A stretch of DNA of 36,397 nt from NCBI GenBank assembly GCA_001829875.1, contig MICN01000087.1:1-36397 (forward strand), in the 5' to 3' direction. This DNA comes from Syntrophus sp. GWC2_56_31 (GTDB taxonomy: Bacteria > Desulfobacterota > Syntrophia > Syntrophales > UBA5619). A program made the position numbers and the translations under genes. The notes beneath the pieces were generated by a model. That model did no database searches. It saw only the letters and a program-made list of their open reading frames with translations, and was not told the origin of the DNA. Of the stretch, positions 1-9,665 are shown one piece after another (position 1 is the stretch's first letter; each line of letters begins with the position of its first letter).

Positions 1-864
1 CCCGTATAGCCGCCGAAAAGGGAGAGACTGGGCCAGAAGGCCCCGTCCGTGAATTTGGTCTGATCCGCGGCGATCTGCTTTTGGACCTCCAGACTCTTAA
101 GGTCCGCCCTCACGGCAAGAGCTTTCTCCTGAAAGGTAGTCAGGAGATCAATCTCACGCTCATCCGGAGGAGTTTCTCGCAGCGTGAAGGGATCTTTAAT
201 CCCGCAATTGCTTGCAAGAACCGCCAGCGCCAGCTCGAGAGCGTTCCGGGCCTGGAGATCGTCGGATTTCGCTCCGGAGAGCTCCCCTTCGGCACGAAGA
301 AGGACGGTCCTGGTTACTTCGCCGATCTTCAGCCTCGCTTCCGCCGCGTTTCTATACTTTATCAGACGCTCCAGGTTCGCACTGGCGATATCGAGACTCT
401 TTCGGGCCATGAGGGCGTTGTAATAAGCGGCGGCGACGTATCTGAGCAGATAATCTTCACGGATGGCCGCGAGATCATGTTTGCTTTTCGTCACGTTCTG
501 CTTCGAGATCTCCAGCGCCGTCAACTCCCTGCCGCTCAGCGAAAAGGTCTCCTCTATCCGGATTCCCCACGAGGAACCATAGTCCGGCTGGATGACACTC
601 GTTCCGGCCAGCTTCTTATCCGTATAGCGGGTATAACCTGCGGAGGCGGTCATACGGGGCAGGAGATAAGAGAAGGCCTTGTCTTTTCCGATCTCTGAAA
701 TAGTGAGGTTTTCCTCGGCCGCCTTGAGCTTTTCGGAACGCGTCAGGGCGGCCCGAAAGAGATCGTCCAGGGAATATTCCTCGGCGATAAGGGGGGCCGG
801 TGCGGTTGCAGAAAGAAGGATTGCAAAAAAGCCGGCTGCCGATTTCAAAAACATTTTGTTCATT
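1..864 (-). CDS. TolC-family outer membrane efflux protein (partial, C-terminus beyond window start)
   Basis: Minus-strand reading from ATG near 864 gives MNKMFLKSAAGFFAILLSATAPAPLIAEEYSLDDLFRAALTRSEKLKAAEENL..., a signal peptide plus TolC-like repeats. It is open to the window edge. Confidence 0.75.
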
Positions 865-929
865 ACAACTCCTTGAGACCTTTATCCCAGCTTGCGAATC
901 ATGTCACGGAAGCACGCATTTGAGATTTT

Positions 930-2309
930 TCAGTCCCTCCCCTCGCGAGTCGCTCCCGTTGCTCGCTCCAGATTCGCCCGGCCGATGTTGAAGTCGCCGA
1001 GGGCGTTGAAGTAATCCGATCTGGCCTTCGTGAGAATCGTCGCCGCATCGATCACCGCGGTCGCCGTTCCGACCTGCTCCCGGTACCGCTCGCTGTTGAT
1101 CCTGTAATTCTCTTCAGACTGTTCGATCGCCTTTTTTGCCACCTGGATCTGCGCTTGGGCCTCGTGGAGGAGGAGGAACGCATTTTTCACCTCCAGTGCG
1201 ATCTGATCCCGGAGGTTGGTCAGGATATGCGCTGCCTGATTCTCCCTGCTCTGTCCCGAAGCCACACGCTGCTCCGTTTTCCCCCACTCCCAAAAGTTCC
1301 AGGTCGCAACGGCCAGGATGTACCAGTTCTCCTGAGGCTTGTAGGGGCTCCCCGCGACACCCGGCGTGTCTCCGTATTTGGCGTAGTTTCCGACAAGACT
1401 GACATTCGGATAGTATTCGCTCTTCAAGAGTTTGACGATGCTCCGCGCCTGCTCCACACGGAGCAGGTGAGATCGGATTTCCGGCCGGTTCTCCAGGGCC
1501 TCGACGATACAGGCTTCCAGTCCTTTCTTATAGGGGGGGGCGTTCAGGATATCCTCTACCCCGACAGGGGCGCTGATTCCCCGCCGCAGGAGCGTATTCA
1601 ATTTCGCCTTGGCCATCTCCACGCCGTTTTCCGCCCGGACGAGAAACTGCCGGCTGTTGGCCAGCTCTACCTCGGCATAGAGGAGGTCATTACGGGGAAT
1701 AAGGCCGACATTGTAAAAATTCTGGGCCGTCTCCCGGTGGGCCGTCAGCTGTTCCACGGACTGCCTCGCCACAACGAGGGTCTTTTCAGCCTTCAGGATA
1801 TTGAAATAGGAGACTTTCACCTCCCGAACGATGTCCCGGACCATTGCCGCCTCCTCCAGGCGTGCGATATCCGCGGCCAGACGGTTCGCCTCGTAGTTTG
1901 CCAATATACCGCCGCCGGCGAAGAGGGGTTGCCTCGCTTCGAGAAACCAGTTGTAATTGTCCTTGGTCCCTACCTGGTAGGTATTCGACGGTATCGTCAC
2001 CGATCCTATCGGGGGGGGAAAGGTTATCGATGTCGACGGCGAGGTGACGGTCGGCTCGGTATTGAGACGGGAATAGCTGTAAGAGGTGCTGAATTTCGGG
2101 AGGAATCCGGTGAACGCCTCCTTCTGCTGCGCTTCGGCGCCCAGGACCCCTTCCCTCGCCGCCCGGATCAGGACGCTCTGCTTCAGCGCCGTCTCGATAC
2201 ACTCCTGGAGCGACAGAGGCTTGGCCGTCTCGGCCGCCCGGACGCCGGACGCCGATGCGGCAGCAAAGATCATGGCAGTCCCGCAGAAAAACCATACCTT
2301 AATGCGCAT
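930..2309 (-). CDS. TolC-family outer membrane efflux protein, 459 aa
   Basis: Signal peptide; LSLQECIETALKQSVLIRAAREGVLGAEAQ and C-terminal IDAATILTKARSDYFNALGDFNIGRANLERATG are typical of OMF/TolC proteins. Confidence 0.85.
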   Translation of the reverse strand: MRIKVWFFCGTAMIFAAASASGVRAAETAKPLSLQECIETALKQSVLIRAAREGVLGAEAQQKEAFTGFLPKFSTSYSYSRLNTEPTVTSPSTSITFPPPIGSVTIPSNTYQVGTKDNYNWFLEARQPLFAGGGILANYEANRLAADIARLEEAAMVRDIVREVKVSYFNILKAEKTLVVARQSVEQLTAHRETAQNFYNVGLIPRNDLLYAEVELANSRQFLVRAENGVEMAKAKLNTLLRRGISAPVGVEDILNAPPYKKGLEACIVEALENRPEIRSHLLRVEQARSIVKLLKSEYYPNVSLVGNYAKYGDTPGVAGSPYKPQENWYILAVATWNFWEWGKTEQRVASGQSRENQAAHILTNLRDQIALEVKNAFLLLHEAQAQIQVAKKAIEQSEENYRINSERYREQVGTATAVIDAATILTKARSDYFNALGDFNIGRANLERATGATREGRD

Positions 2310-2937
2310 CCTTCTTGACCCCCTTTAAAAAAATGTCGACGACAAAAGGGATGTGATTCATCAGCGGTGTCCTCTCCGTCATGGTCAGCCACTTGGAGGC
2401 GCAGGAATTGATGATTCCCGCAAGGGCGGAGGCCATCATGCGCGGGTCCATTCCCTTGAGGGCGCCGGCGCGGATCCCCTCGCTCATCACCGCCTCAACG
2501 AAAGCGATATGGGCGGCATAATCGGCCATCATCCGCTCCCGAAGCTCGATGCTTCCCTCGGAAAGAGTAAGATGATCTCCCCGGATAAAGATGCTGCAAA
2601 ACTCCGCATTTTTTTCAACAAAATGAAACTGTGAAATTACCATTCTCTCGATTTTCTTGACGATATCCACCTCTCTGGCCGCCAGTTTCCTGATCCCGGA
2701 ATACATCGCGTTCAGCTTTTGATTGAGCATTTCGGTGTAGAGATGCTCCTTGCTCGCGAACAGGAGGTAGATGGATCCGACGGCAAATCCGGAGGCGCGC
2801 GCGATCTCCGCCATGGTGGTGTTGTGGAAGCCTTTGGCAGCAAAGATCTTCACCGCCTGTTCAAGGATCTCCGCACGCCTCAGATTGTATTCCCTTTCCT
2901 TGCGTTTTGCCTTTTCCATCTGCGACCCGGGATTCAA
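2299..2937 (-). CDS. TetR/AcrR family transcriptional regulator (ORF start is TTG at 2937; ATG at 2919 also plausible)
   Basis: N-terminal HTH: RRAEILEQAVKIFAAKGFHNTTMAEIARASGFAVGSIYLLFASKEHLYTEML. Confidence 0.88.
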   Translation of the reverse strand: MNPGSQMEKAKRKEREYNLRRAEILEQAVKIFAAKGFHNTTMAEIARASGFAVGSIYLLFASKEHLYTEMLNQKLNAMYSGIRKLAAREVDIVKKIERMVISQFHFVEKNAEFCSIFIRGDHLTLSEGSIELRERMMADYAAHIAFVEAVMSEGIRAGALKGMDPRMMASALAGIINSCASKWLTMTERTPLMNHIPFVVDIFLKGVKKDAH

Positions 2938-2950
2938 ACCACGGAACCGT

Positions 2951-2976
2951 CGTTCATTTTTCTGAACGGAGGTTCA
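2951..2976. promoter_or_regulatory. Candidate TetR operator (overlapping inverted repeats)
   Basis: CGTTCA-TTTTTC-TGAACG (2951-2968) is a perfect 6-bp inverted repeat. It overlaps TGAAC-GGAG-GTTCA (2963-2976), just upstream of the tetR start. Confidence 0.45.
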
Positions 2977-3021
2977 CCATGAAGTCAAAACCGCATTTTT
3001 GTCAAGAGGAATTCACAGACG

Positions 3022-4008
3022 CTAATCGAGCATGTCCCTGAGCATCGGAAGCTGCAGGTCCATCGCCCGCTTTCCTTCTTCGATGGACTCATCCGCCCGG
3101 TTGAATTCCATGAGTCCGATATGGGCGAGTTTCGGTTTGACGAGGATATCCGGTGGATCGGCAAGGAGCCTCTGGCGGGTGATGGCGTCCTGCATGATTT
3201 TCACGGAGGTGGCCATCACGTCGAAGAGCGACGGTCCCCGTTCCGGTTGTTCCTGGAAAAGCTGCCGGAAAAGGTTGAGATTGCTCTGCTGCGCCGTCTG
3301 ATTTAAAAAGGCCGCCCAACGACCCTGGGCGCGAGGCGAAGTCCCGTTCTTGTGGTTGCCGTTGTTGCCCGAGGGGTCGGCCATCCGTTTAACCTTTGGT
3401 TTTCCCATGATGTCCGAATTCAGATTGACCGCGATGACGATATCGGCGCCCATCGCCCGACAGGGCGATACGGGCACCGGATTCACCAGCCCCCCGTCCA
3501 CCAGCCACTGACCGTTACGCGCGCAAGGAGTGAAAATGCCGGGAAGCGATATGCTCGCCCGAATGGCGTCGATAAGGGATCCTTCACGGAGCCAGACCTC
3601 GCTGCCTGTCTTTAGATCTGTCGCGACGGCTGAGAAAGGGACCGGCAGTTCCTCGATCCTCGGATCGGACAGGACTTCCCGCAGATATCCGCTGATTTTC
3701 TCGCCTTCAACCAGTCCGGAACGGGGGATCAGCACGTCCATGAAACCAATGATGTGCGACCAGGAAAGCTTCCGGACCCACCGATCCAGCGGATCGAGAA
3801 ATCCGGCCGCGAACGAACCGGCAACGAGCGCGCCTATAGAGGCGCCGCAGACGAAATCGATCGGGATACCCCCCTCCAGCAGGCTCCGGATCACACCGAT
3901 ATGAGACCAACCCCGGGCAGACCCACTGCCCAGCGCAATACCTACCTTTTTTGTCAACGGACTTTTCCCCTTTTCAAACGTACTATTGCGGCATCCTATC
4001 ACATTCAC
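3022..4008 (-). CDS. Patatin-like phospholipase family protein (RssA/NTE-like)
   Basis: GSGSARGWSHIGVIRSL oxyanion motif, GASIGAL nucleophile elbow (GxSxG), DGGLVNPVPV catalytic Asp motif. Confidence 0.88.
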   Translation of the reverse strand: MNVIGCRNSTFEKGKSPLTKKVGIALGSGSARGWSHIGVIRSLLEGGIPIDFVCGASIGALVAGSFAAGFLDPLDRWVRKLSWSHIIGFMDVLIPRSGLVEGEKISGYLREVLSDPRIEELPVPFSAVATDLKTGSEVWLREGSLIDAIRASISLPGIFTPCARNGQWLVDGGLVNPVPVSPCRAMGADIVIAVNLNSDIMGKPKVKRMADPSGNNGNHKNGTSPRAQGRWAAFLNQTAQQSNLNLFRQLFQEQPERGPSLFDVMATSVKIMQDAITRQRLLADPPDILVKPKLAHIGLMEFNRADESIEEGKRAMDLQLPMLRDMLD

Positions 4009-4119
4009 CGATGCAAAGCGAAAAAAATCGCCCGTTGCGAAGAAATAAGGAACCGCTCATCGACAATCATCTACAAGATTCTTGACTTTGCGCATATTTT
4101 TTGTTGAGATGATAGTACA

Positions 4120-5028
4120 ATGTCAAAAGCGAAGATGATCCTACGTAACCGCAATGTCATTTTCCTGCTCGCCTTGGCCGCCGGCCTCCTCGCCCCTTAC
4201 GCCGTCCCGGTCACGCGACATCTGGTTCTCCCCGCCCTGGGGCTGGCGATGGCCCTGGCCCTGACGGATGTCACAAGCGACCTCTTTCTCCACCCCCGCT
4301 CCTTTTTCTTCCCAGCCCTGCTCGGGATCGTCATGAACTACGTCATCCTCGGAAACGTCATCATCGGCATTTCCGCCCTCCTGATTCGCGATGAGATGCT
4401 CTGGACCGGTTTTGTCCTGCTGGCAGCCGCACCGCCGGCCGTCGCAATGATCCCTTTTTCCGGATTCCTTCACGGCAACGGCGCTCTCTCCCTGATCGGA
4501 ACTGTGGGGGCCTATCTAGGGGCGCTGGTGATCATACCGCTGATCTCCTTGAAGCTTCTCGGCTCCGCCACGTTCGAGCCCTACAAACTCCTCGTGATCA
4601 TTTTCGAACTCATCGTCCTCCCGTTTGCGGTCTCACGTCTGCTTATCCGGAAGGGATTGAATAAGCGGATCGAATCCTCCCGCGGCGCTATCACGAACTG
4701 GAGTTTCTTTGTCGCCCTCTACACGATGATCGGCCTGAACCACAACATCATTCTCGCCCGGCCGACGACACTTCTGACTGTCGCATCCATCTCCATTATT
4801 ACCATGTTTATCCTTGGTTTTTTAATCGATTGGGTCTGCTGCCTCTTTCATATCCCGCAAGAGACCCGAACAAGCCTTGTTCTCCTCGGCACACTCAAGA
4901 ATCAGGCGTTGGCCGGCGGCCTCGCCCTCACGCTCTTCGCGCAGGAGGCATCGCTCCCTGCAGCGGCTTCCACAATGGTCATGGTCGTCTACATTATCTG
5001 GCTGGATTTCAAGAAACGGTGGAATTGA
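4120..5028 (+). CDS. Polytopic membrane protein, bile-acid:Na+ symporter (BASS/SBF)-like
   Basis: 302 aa with about 9-10 hydrophobic segments; general BASS-like layout by eye only. Confidence 0.5.
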   Translation: MSKAKMILRNRNVIFLLALAAGLLAPYAVPVTRHLVLPALGLAMALALTDVTSDLFLHPRSFFFPALLGIVMNYVILGNVIIGISALLIRDEMLWTGFVLLAAAPPAVAMIPFSGFLHGNGALSLIGTVGAYLGALVIIPLISLKLLGSATFEPYKLLVIIFELIVLPFAVSRLLIRKGLNKRIESSRGAITNWSFFVALYTMIGLNHNIILARPTTLLTVASISIITMFILGFLIDWVCCLFHIPQETRTSLVLLGTLKNQALAGGLALTLFAQEASLPAAASTMVMVVYIIWLDFKKRWN

Positions 5029-5063
5029 ATGAAAAATAACTCAGACAAAAGGAGGAACGTCTC

Positions 5064-5252
5064 ATGAAATGCAACGTCGGCAGAACGGACCGCATCATCC
5101 GCGTCATCATCGGACTTGCCATCATCTGGGCGGGATTTTATTATGAGAACTGGTGGGGAGCCATCGGCATCGTCTTTCTTATCCCTGCGGCCATAGGCCA
5201 CTGTCCTCTCTACGTCCCCTTTAAATTTTCGACCTGCCGAAAGGACGATTAG
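5064..5252 (+). CDS. Small DUF2892/YgaP-like transmembrane protein
   Basis: MKCNVGRTDRIIRVIIGLAIIWAGFYY...GAIGIVFLIPAAIGHCPLYVPFKFSTC; preceded by AAAGGAGG. Confidence 0.8.
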   Translation: MKCNVGRTDRIIRVIIGLAIIWAGFYYENWWGAIGIVFLIPAAIGHCPLYVPFKFSTCRKDD

Positions 5253-5313
5253 CGGCAAAAGGGTATGGGTAAATAGGTTTCGCCATTTACTACCTGTTCA
5301 CCGGGGGTGTTTT

Positions 5314-6003
5314 ATGCAGAAAGATCGCACGGATTACAACCGGGGTCACCGCCGGCGGTTGAACCAGAAATTCATGAATGCCGGAATCGAGGGCCTTCAT
5401 GAATACGAGGCATTGGAACTCCTCCTGACGTATGTGATCCGGCGGCAGGATGTCAAAATAAGGGCCAAGGCGCTCCTCGAAAAGTTCGCTTCCGTCAAAG
5501 AAATTCTCGATGCGGACATAGACGATCTGAAGCAGATCGAGGGGATCGGCGAGAGCTGCGCGGTTTTCTTCAAGCTCGTCAAGGAAACGGCCTCGCTCTA
5601 CCTCAAAGCGAAGGCGAAGGAGAAGAAACAAGTCACCTGTACGAGCGAGCTTCTGGACTTCTGCAGGACGGTCATGGGTGGGAAAAAGGACGAGGAGTTC
5701 GCTGTCATCTACCTGGATGTCCAAAATCAGATCATCGAATTTGAAACGGTGCAGAAGGGAGTCGTCAATCAGGCCGTGGTCTATCCGCGGCAGGTGCTGG
5801 AGAGCGCCCTGAAGAAAAAGGCATCGGCGATCATCCTCGCCCATAACCACCCTTCCGGCCATGTTCGCCCTTCGGACGCCGATATCCGACTTACAAAGAC
5901 GATCCAGGAGACGGCAAAGGTGCTGGACATCCTTGTCCATGATCACATCATTATCGGAGAAAACCGCTTTTTCAGTTTCCGGGAAGAGGGAATGATGCCC
6001 TGA
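5314..6003 (+). CDS. radC: RadC/JAB domain DNA repair-type protein
   Basis: N-terminal HhH (LKQIEGIGESCAVFFKLV) and JAMM motif ILAHNHPSGHVRPSDADIRLTK. Confidence 0.93.
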   Translation: MQKDRTDYNRGHRRRLNQKFMNAGIEGLHEYEALELLLTYVIRRQDVKIRAKALLEKFASVKEILDADIDDLKQIEGIGESCAVFFKLVKETASLYLKAKAKEKKQVTCTSELLDFCRTVMGGKKDEEFAVIYLDVQNQIIEFETVQKGVVNQAVVYPRQVLESALKKKASAIILAHNHPSGHVRPSDADIRLTKTIQETAKVLDILVHDHIIIGENRFFSFREEGMMP

Positions 6004-6009
6004 GGGAAC

Positions 6010-6062
6010 AAATAGGGACAGCTCCCTATTTTCGCGGTGAAAATAGGGAGCTGTCCCTATTT
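6010..6062. repeat. REP-like palindrome: perfect 24-bp inverted repeat with 5-bp spacer
   Basis: AAATAGGGACAGCTCCCTATTTTC-GCGGT-GAAAATAGGGAGCTGTCCCTATTT immediately downstream of radC. Confidence 0.9.
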
Positions 6063-6101
6063 ATTCTGTTCTCGATGATCTTTCTTTATCGGGCGGCAGG
6101 T

Positions 6102-6386
6102 CTACTTCCGCTTCTTGTCGACCCTCTCTTTGAGCTCCTTGCCGACTTTGAAGAAGGGGAGTCTCTTCGGCGAAACCTTGATGCTTTTCCCGGTCTTGGG
6201 GTTCCTACCCGTATAGGCGTCATATTCCCGTACGACGAAGCTTCCAAACCCTCTGATTTCGATCCGGCCTTTTTTCTTGAGTTCACTTGTAAACCCTTTG
6301 AATACCAGATTAATCAGATCAATCGCCTTCTTTTCCGTCAGGTTTTCCTTTCGACTTAACGCCTCAATCAGCCCAGATTTGTTCAT
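6102..6386 (-). CDS. HU/IHF-family DNA-binding protein, 94 aa (trimmed to ATG at 6386)
   Basis: MNKSGLIEALSRKENLTEKKAIDLINLVF...GFGSFVVREYDAYTGRNPKTGKSIKV; AAGGAGG upstream of ATG. Confidence 0.92.
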   Translation of the reverse strand: MNKSGLIEALSRKENLTEKKAIDLINLVFKGFTSELKKKGRIEIRGFGSFVVREYDAYTGRNPKTGKSIKVSPKRLPFFKVGKELKERVDKKRK

Positions 6387-6510
6387 GACCTCCTCCTTAG
6401 AATGCCCATCGCTTTTCACCCCATGCATCAAACAAAAAAGCCTGTCATGCTTAAATAACGTGATAATATGTCTTTATTTTTAGCGACTATTATTTATTTT
6501 CAATCGAATG

Positions 6511-7260
6511 TCAAGACAATTTTTTTACTTCTTTTCGGCTTCCCGCCAGCGTAAGAAGCCGTTCCACCTCCCGCTGGGTCATCATCCGCCAGGTTCCTTC
6601 ACGGAGGGAAGCGAGAGTGATATCCGCCACGGCAACACGGATCAGACGGGTGACGGGATGTCCGATAGAGTCGAATACCCTTCTGATCACCCGGTTTCTT
6701 CCATCGGTCAGGGTGAGCGTCAGCCAGGCGCTTCCAGGGTTTGTCTTTTCAAGTTGAATCCCTGCCGGTACAAATCTCCCATCGGAAAGGTCGATCCCCT
6801 TTTCCAGGGCCTTGAGTTCCCCTTTCAAAAAATGCCCCTCCGCCTTGACCCGGTAGGTCTTCGGAATTCCAAAACGGGGATGCTGGAGCCGCTGGGCAAA
6901 CTCTCCGTCGTTGGTCATTATGAGAAGCCCTTCCGAGTCATAGTCCAGACGTCCTACCGGATAAACACGCGCTGCAACGCCGTTGAGCAGATCGGTCACT
7001 ATAGGCCTCCCCTGCGGATCACTCAGCGTCGTTACATATCCCTTGGGCTTGTGCAGCATGAGGTAGATCTTCTCCGTTTCCAGAGAAACGAGCCTGCCGT
7101 CCACCCGGATTTCATCCTTTTGAGGATCAGCCTTCTTTCCCGGCACGGTCACGACGACCCGGTTGACGCTTATACGGCCCTCGGCGATCATCTTTTCCGC
7201 CGCTCGGCGGGACGAAATTCCGGCCTCGGAGAGAATCTTCTGCAGACGCACCTCCGTCAT
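6511..7260 (-). CDS. rluB: RluB/RsuA-family 16S/23S pseudouridine synthase
   Basis: S4 domain MTEVRLQKILSEAGISSRRAAEKMIAEGRISVNRVV; catalytic VGRLDYDSEGLLIMTNDGEFAQRLQHPRF. Confidence 0.9.
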   Translation of the reverse strand: MTEVRLQKILSEAGISSRRAAEKMIAEGRISVNRVVVTVPGKKADPQKDEIRVDGRLVSLETEKIYLMLHKPKGYVTTLSDPQGRPIVTDLLNGVAARVYPVGRLDYDSEGLLIMTNDGEFAQRLQHPRFGIPKTYRVKAEGHFLKGELKALEKGIDLSDGRFVPAGIQLEKTNPGSAWLTLTLTDGRNRVIRRVFDSIGHPVTRLIRVAVADITLASLREGTWRMMTQREVERLLTLAGSRKEVKKLS

Positions 7261-7315
7261 AGACCCTTGCCCCTCGCAATGTGAAACTCCCCTTCCATGG
7301 TTCGGGGCCTCCCGG

Positions 7316-7849
7316 TTACGCACCCGACGACTCCTGCACATCCTTCAACTCCCGGAGCGTCGGCAATTCGGCTAGATCCCTGAGATTGAAGATCTCGAGA
7401 AATTTCCTGGTGGTACCGTAAATGATGGGCTTCCCGGGAACATCTTTCCTGCCTACGATCCGGACGAGCCTTTTCTCCAGGAGCCCCTTGAGCGCACCGC
7501 TTGTGTCAACGCCGCGTATTCGATCGATCTCGGACTTGACAATCGGCTGACGGTAAGCGACCACGGCCAGGGTCTCGAGGGCTGCCGGCGACAGCATCGC
7601 GGGTCTTGCAGCCTTCAATTTTCGTATCCAGGGGGCAAGATCCTGTCGTGTCCGGAACTGGAAGCCTCCGGCAACCTCCATAAGGCAGAATCCCCCCCTC
7701 CGCGCTTCATACTCGCGGACCACTTTCTCAAGGAGGGCAATTAGTTCCTTCTTTTCCGTATCGGGCATGATTTCTGCCATCCGCTCTACGGTCAAAGGCG
7801 CTTCGGAGGCGAAGATGATCGCCTCGATGATCGCAATTTTTTCTTCCAT
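7316..7849 (-). CDS. scpB: SMC-Scp complex subunit ScpB
   Basis: IEAIIFASEAPLTVERMAEI...LETLAVVAYRQPIVKSEIDRIRGVDTSGALKGLLEKRLVRIVGRKDVPGKPIIYGTTRKFLEIFNL. Confidence 0.93.
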   Translation of the reverse strand: MEEKIAIIEAIIFASEAPLTVERMAEIMPDTEKKELIALLEKVVREYEARRGGFCLMEVAGGFQFRTRQDLAPWIRKLKAARPAMLSPAALETLAVVAYRQPIVKSEIDRIRGVDTSGALKGLLEKRLVRIVGRKDVPGKPIIYGTTRKFLEIFNLRDLAELPTLRELKDVQESSGA

Positions 7850-7870
7850 CCTCTATCCTCTATGCAGCTC

Positions 7871-8596
7871 TCACCCCTCCACCGCCAGAGACAGCCTGAT
7901 CGTACCGAAAGGACCCGCCTGGTAGGCCCTGATCATCCTGAGTTTCATGAGCTCAAGAATCGCGAGAAAAGTGTAGACGATCCTCTTTCGGTCCGTCCGC
8001 TCTCCCAGCAGCTCACTGAAAGTCAATTGCTTTTTTTCGGACAGCCGCTCCATAATCTCGTTGATCCTGTCCGTCAAGGACATCCTCTCCGTATCGATCA
8101 CCAGGTCATCCGATTTGTCAAGACCGGCGATGATCGAACGAAAGGCTTCAACAAGCTCAAAAACGCCGACCTCGATCATCAGCTCGTCCCCGTCTTCCAC
8201 TCCTGCCGGATCTTCCGCAGGCGCACCCCGCGAAAACACATCCCGATCAAGAAGGGGGCGGGCCTCGAGGCTGAGCGCCGCTTCCTTGAAGGCCTGGTAC
8301 TCCAGAAGCTGTCGGACCAGGTCCGCACGCGGGTCCTGACCTTCTCCCCCGTCTTCTTCATCCTCTGCCGGCGGCAGGAGCAGCCGCGACTTGATGTGGA
8401 TAAGCGTCGCGGCCAGGACCAGGTACTCCCCGGCGAGATCGAGATTGAGCGAACGCATCATATCGAGATATTCCAGATACTGCTCGGTAATCAGGGCAAT
8501 GGGGATATTGTAAATGTCGATCTCGTTCTTCCGGATGAGATAGAGCAGAAGATCCAGAGGACCCTCGAAGATGTCAAGCTTGATCTCATAGCTCAT
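7871..8596 (-). CDS. scpA: Segregation and condensation protein ScpA
   Basis: YEIKLDIFEGPLDLLLYLIRKNEIDIYNIPIALITEQYLEYL; adjacent to scpB. Confidence 0.93.
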   Translation of the reverse strand: MSYEIKLDIFEGPLDLLLYLIRKNEIDIYNIPIALITEQYLEYLDMMRSLNLDLAGEYLVLAATLIHIKSRLLLPPAEDEEDGGEGQDPRADLVRQLLEYQAFKEAALSLEARPLLDRDVFSRGAPAEDPAGVEDGDELMIEVGVFELVEAFRSIIAGLDKSDDLVIDTERMSLTDRINEIMERLSEKKQLTFSELLGERTDRKRIVYTFLAILELMKLRMIRAYQAGPFGTIRLSLAVEG

Positions 8597-9587
8597 GGCT
8601 TATTTTCAATGCTTCCCGCACTTCGGCAAGCGTAGCCTTCGCAATCCCGGCGGCCCGACGGTTGCCGTCGGCGATGATCGCCAGGATCTCTTCAGGATGG
8701 TTCGAGTAATGCTCCCGCCTCTCATGGACCGGTCTCATTCCCTCCGCGACTGCAGCGGCAAGCCGTCGCTTGCATTCCGTACACCCGATGTCCGCACCCC
8801 GGCAAGCCGATTCTATCTCGGCTACCGCATCCGCGCTCGAATAGAGCTGGTGGAAGGTGCGGACGTTGCAGAGTTCCGGGCGACCGGGGTCGCTTCTCCG
8901 CTGGCGCTGAGGATCGGTAAACATCGACGCAACCTTCCTCTCCAGGGTTTCTCCCCGATCGCTCATGAAGATCGAATTATCATAGGACTTGCTCATTTTC
9001 CGACCGTCGATGCCGAGAAGCTTCGGGACTTCCGTCAGAAGCGGCTCGGGTATGGGAAAGAGCTCGCCATAGAGAAAATTGAAGCGGCGAGTGATTTCGC
9101 GTGTCAGCTCCACATGGGGGAGTTGATCGATGCCGACCGGTACGCCATATGCCTTATACATGATGATATCCGCCGCCTGCAGCACCGGATAACCCAGGAA
9201 TCCGAACGTCGAGAGGTCTTTTTGCGCAAGTTCTTCCTTCACTTCCTTGTAAGTCGGATTCCTCTCCAACCAGGCCAGGGGTGTAATCATCGAGAGTAAG
9301 AGGAATAGTTCGGCATGTTCTTTGATGGCCGACTGGATGAAGAGCGTACTTTTCTCCGGTTCCAGACCAGCGGCGAGCCAATCGATCACCATATCGAGCG
9401 TGTTCGCCCGGATCTCGTCCGTTGTTGCGTAGTCGCTTGTCAGTGCATGCCAGTCGGCGACAAAATAGTAGCACTCGTAATCACCGTGATTCTGGAGGGC
9501 AATCCAGTTTGAAAGGGCGCCATGGAGATTGCCTAAATGGAGTTTCCCCGTGGGCCTCATCCCGCTTAAGATCCGTTTCCTTGCCAA
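8586..9587 (-). CDS. trpS: Tryptophanyl-tRNA synthetase
   Basis: RILSGMRPTGKLHLGNLHGAL (HIGH region) and GRKMSKSYDNSI (KMSKS). Confidence 0.95.
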   Translation of the reverse strand: MARKRILSGMRPTGKLHLGNLHGALSNWIALQNHGDYECYYFVADWHALTSDYATTDEIRANTLDMVIDWLAAGLEPEKSTLFIQSAIKEHAELFLLLSMITPLAWLERNPTYKEVKEELAQKDLSTFGFLGYPVLQAADIIMYKAYGVPVGIDQLPHVELTREITRRFNFLYGELFPIPEPLLTEVPKLLGIDGRKMSKSYDNSIFMSDRGETLERKVASMFTDPQRQRRSDPGRPELCNVRTFHQLYSSADAVAEIESACRGADIGCTECKRRLAAAVAEGMRPVHERREHYSNHPEEILAIIADGNRRAAGIAKATLAEVREALKISHEL

Positions 9588-9607
9588 GTCTCCCTCCCGG
9601 AATGGAA

Positions 9608-9644
9608 CGAAAAGACCTCCACAAAGAAAAATGGAGGCCTTTCG
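9608..9644 (-). terminator. Rho-independent terminator-like hairpin downstream of the HU gene
   Basis: On the minus strand CGAAAGGCCTCCA...TGGAGGTCTTTTCG stem, between HU (9666) and trpS (9587). Confidence 0.55.
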
Positions 9645-9665
9645 CTTCGACTCTATATAATCCCG

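Noticed and set aside
1155-2318. 387-aa plus-strand ORF
   Set aside because: Fully antisense to the well-supported TolC-family gene 930-2309; composition looks like a reverse-complement shadow ORF in GC-rich DNA.
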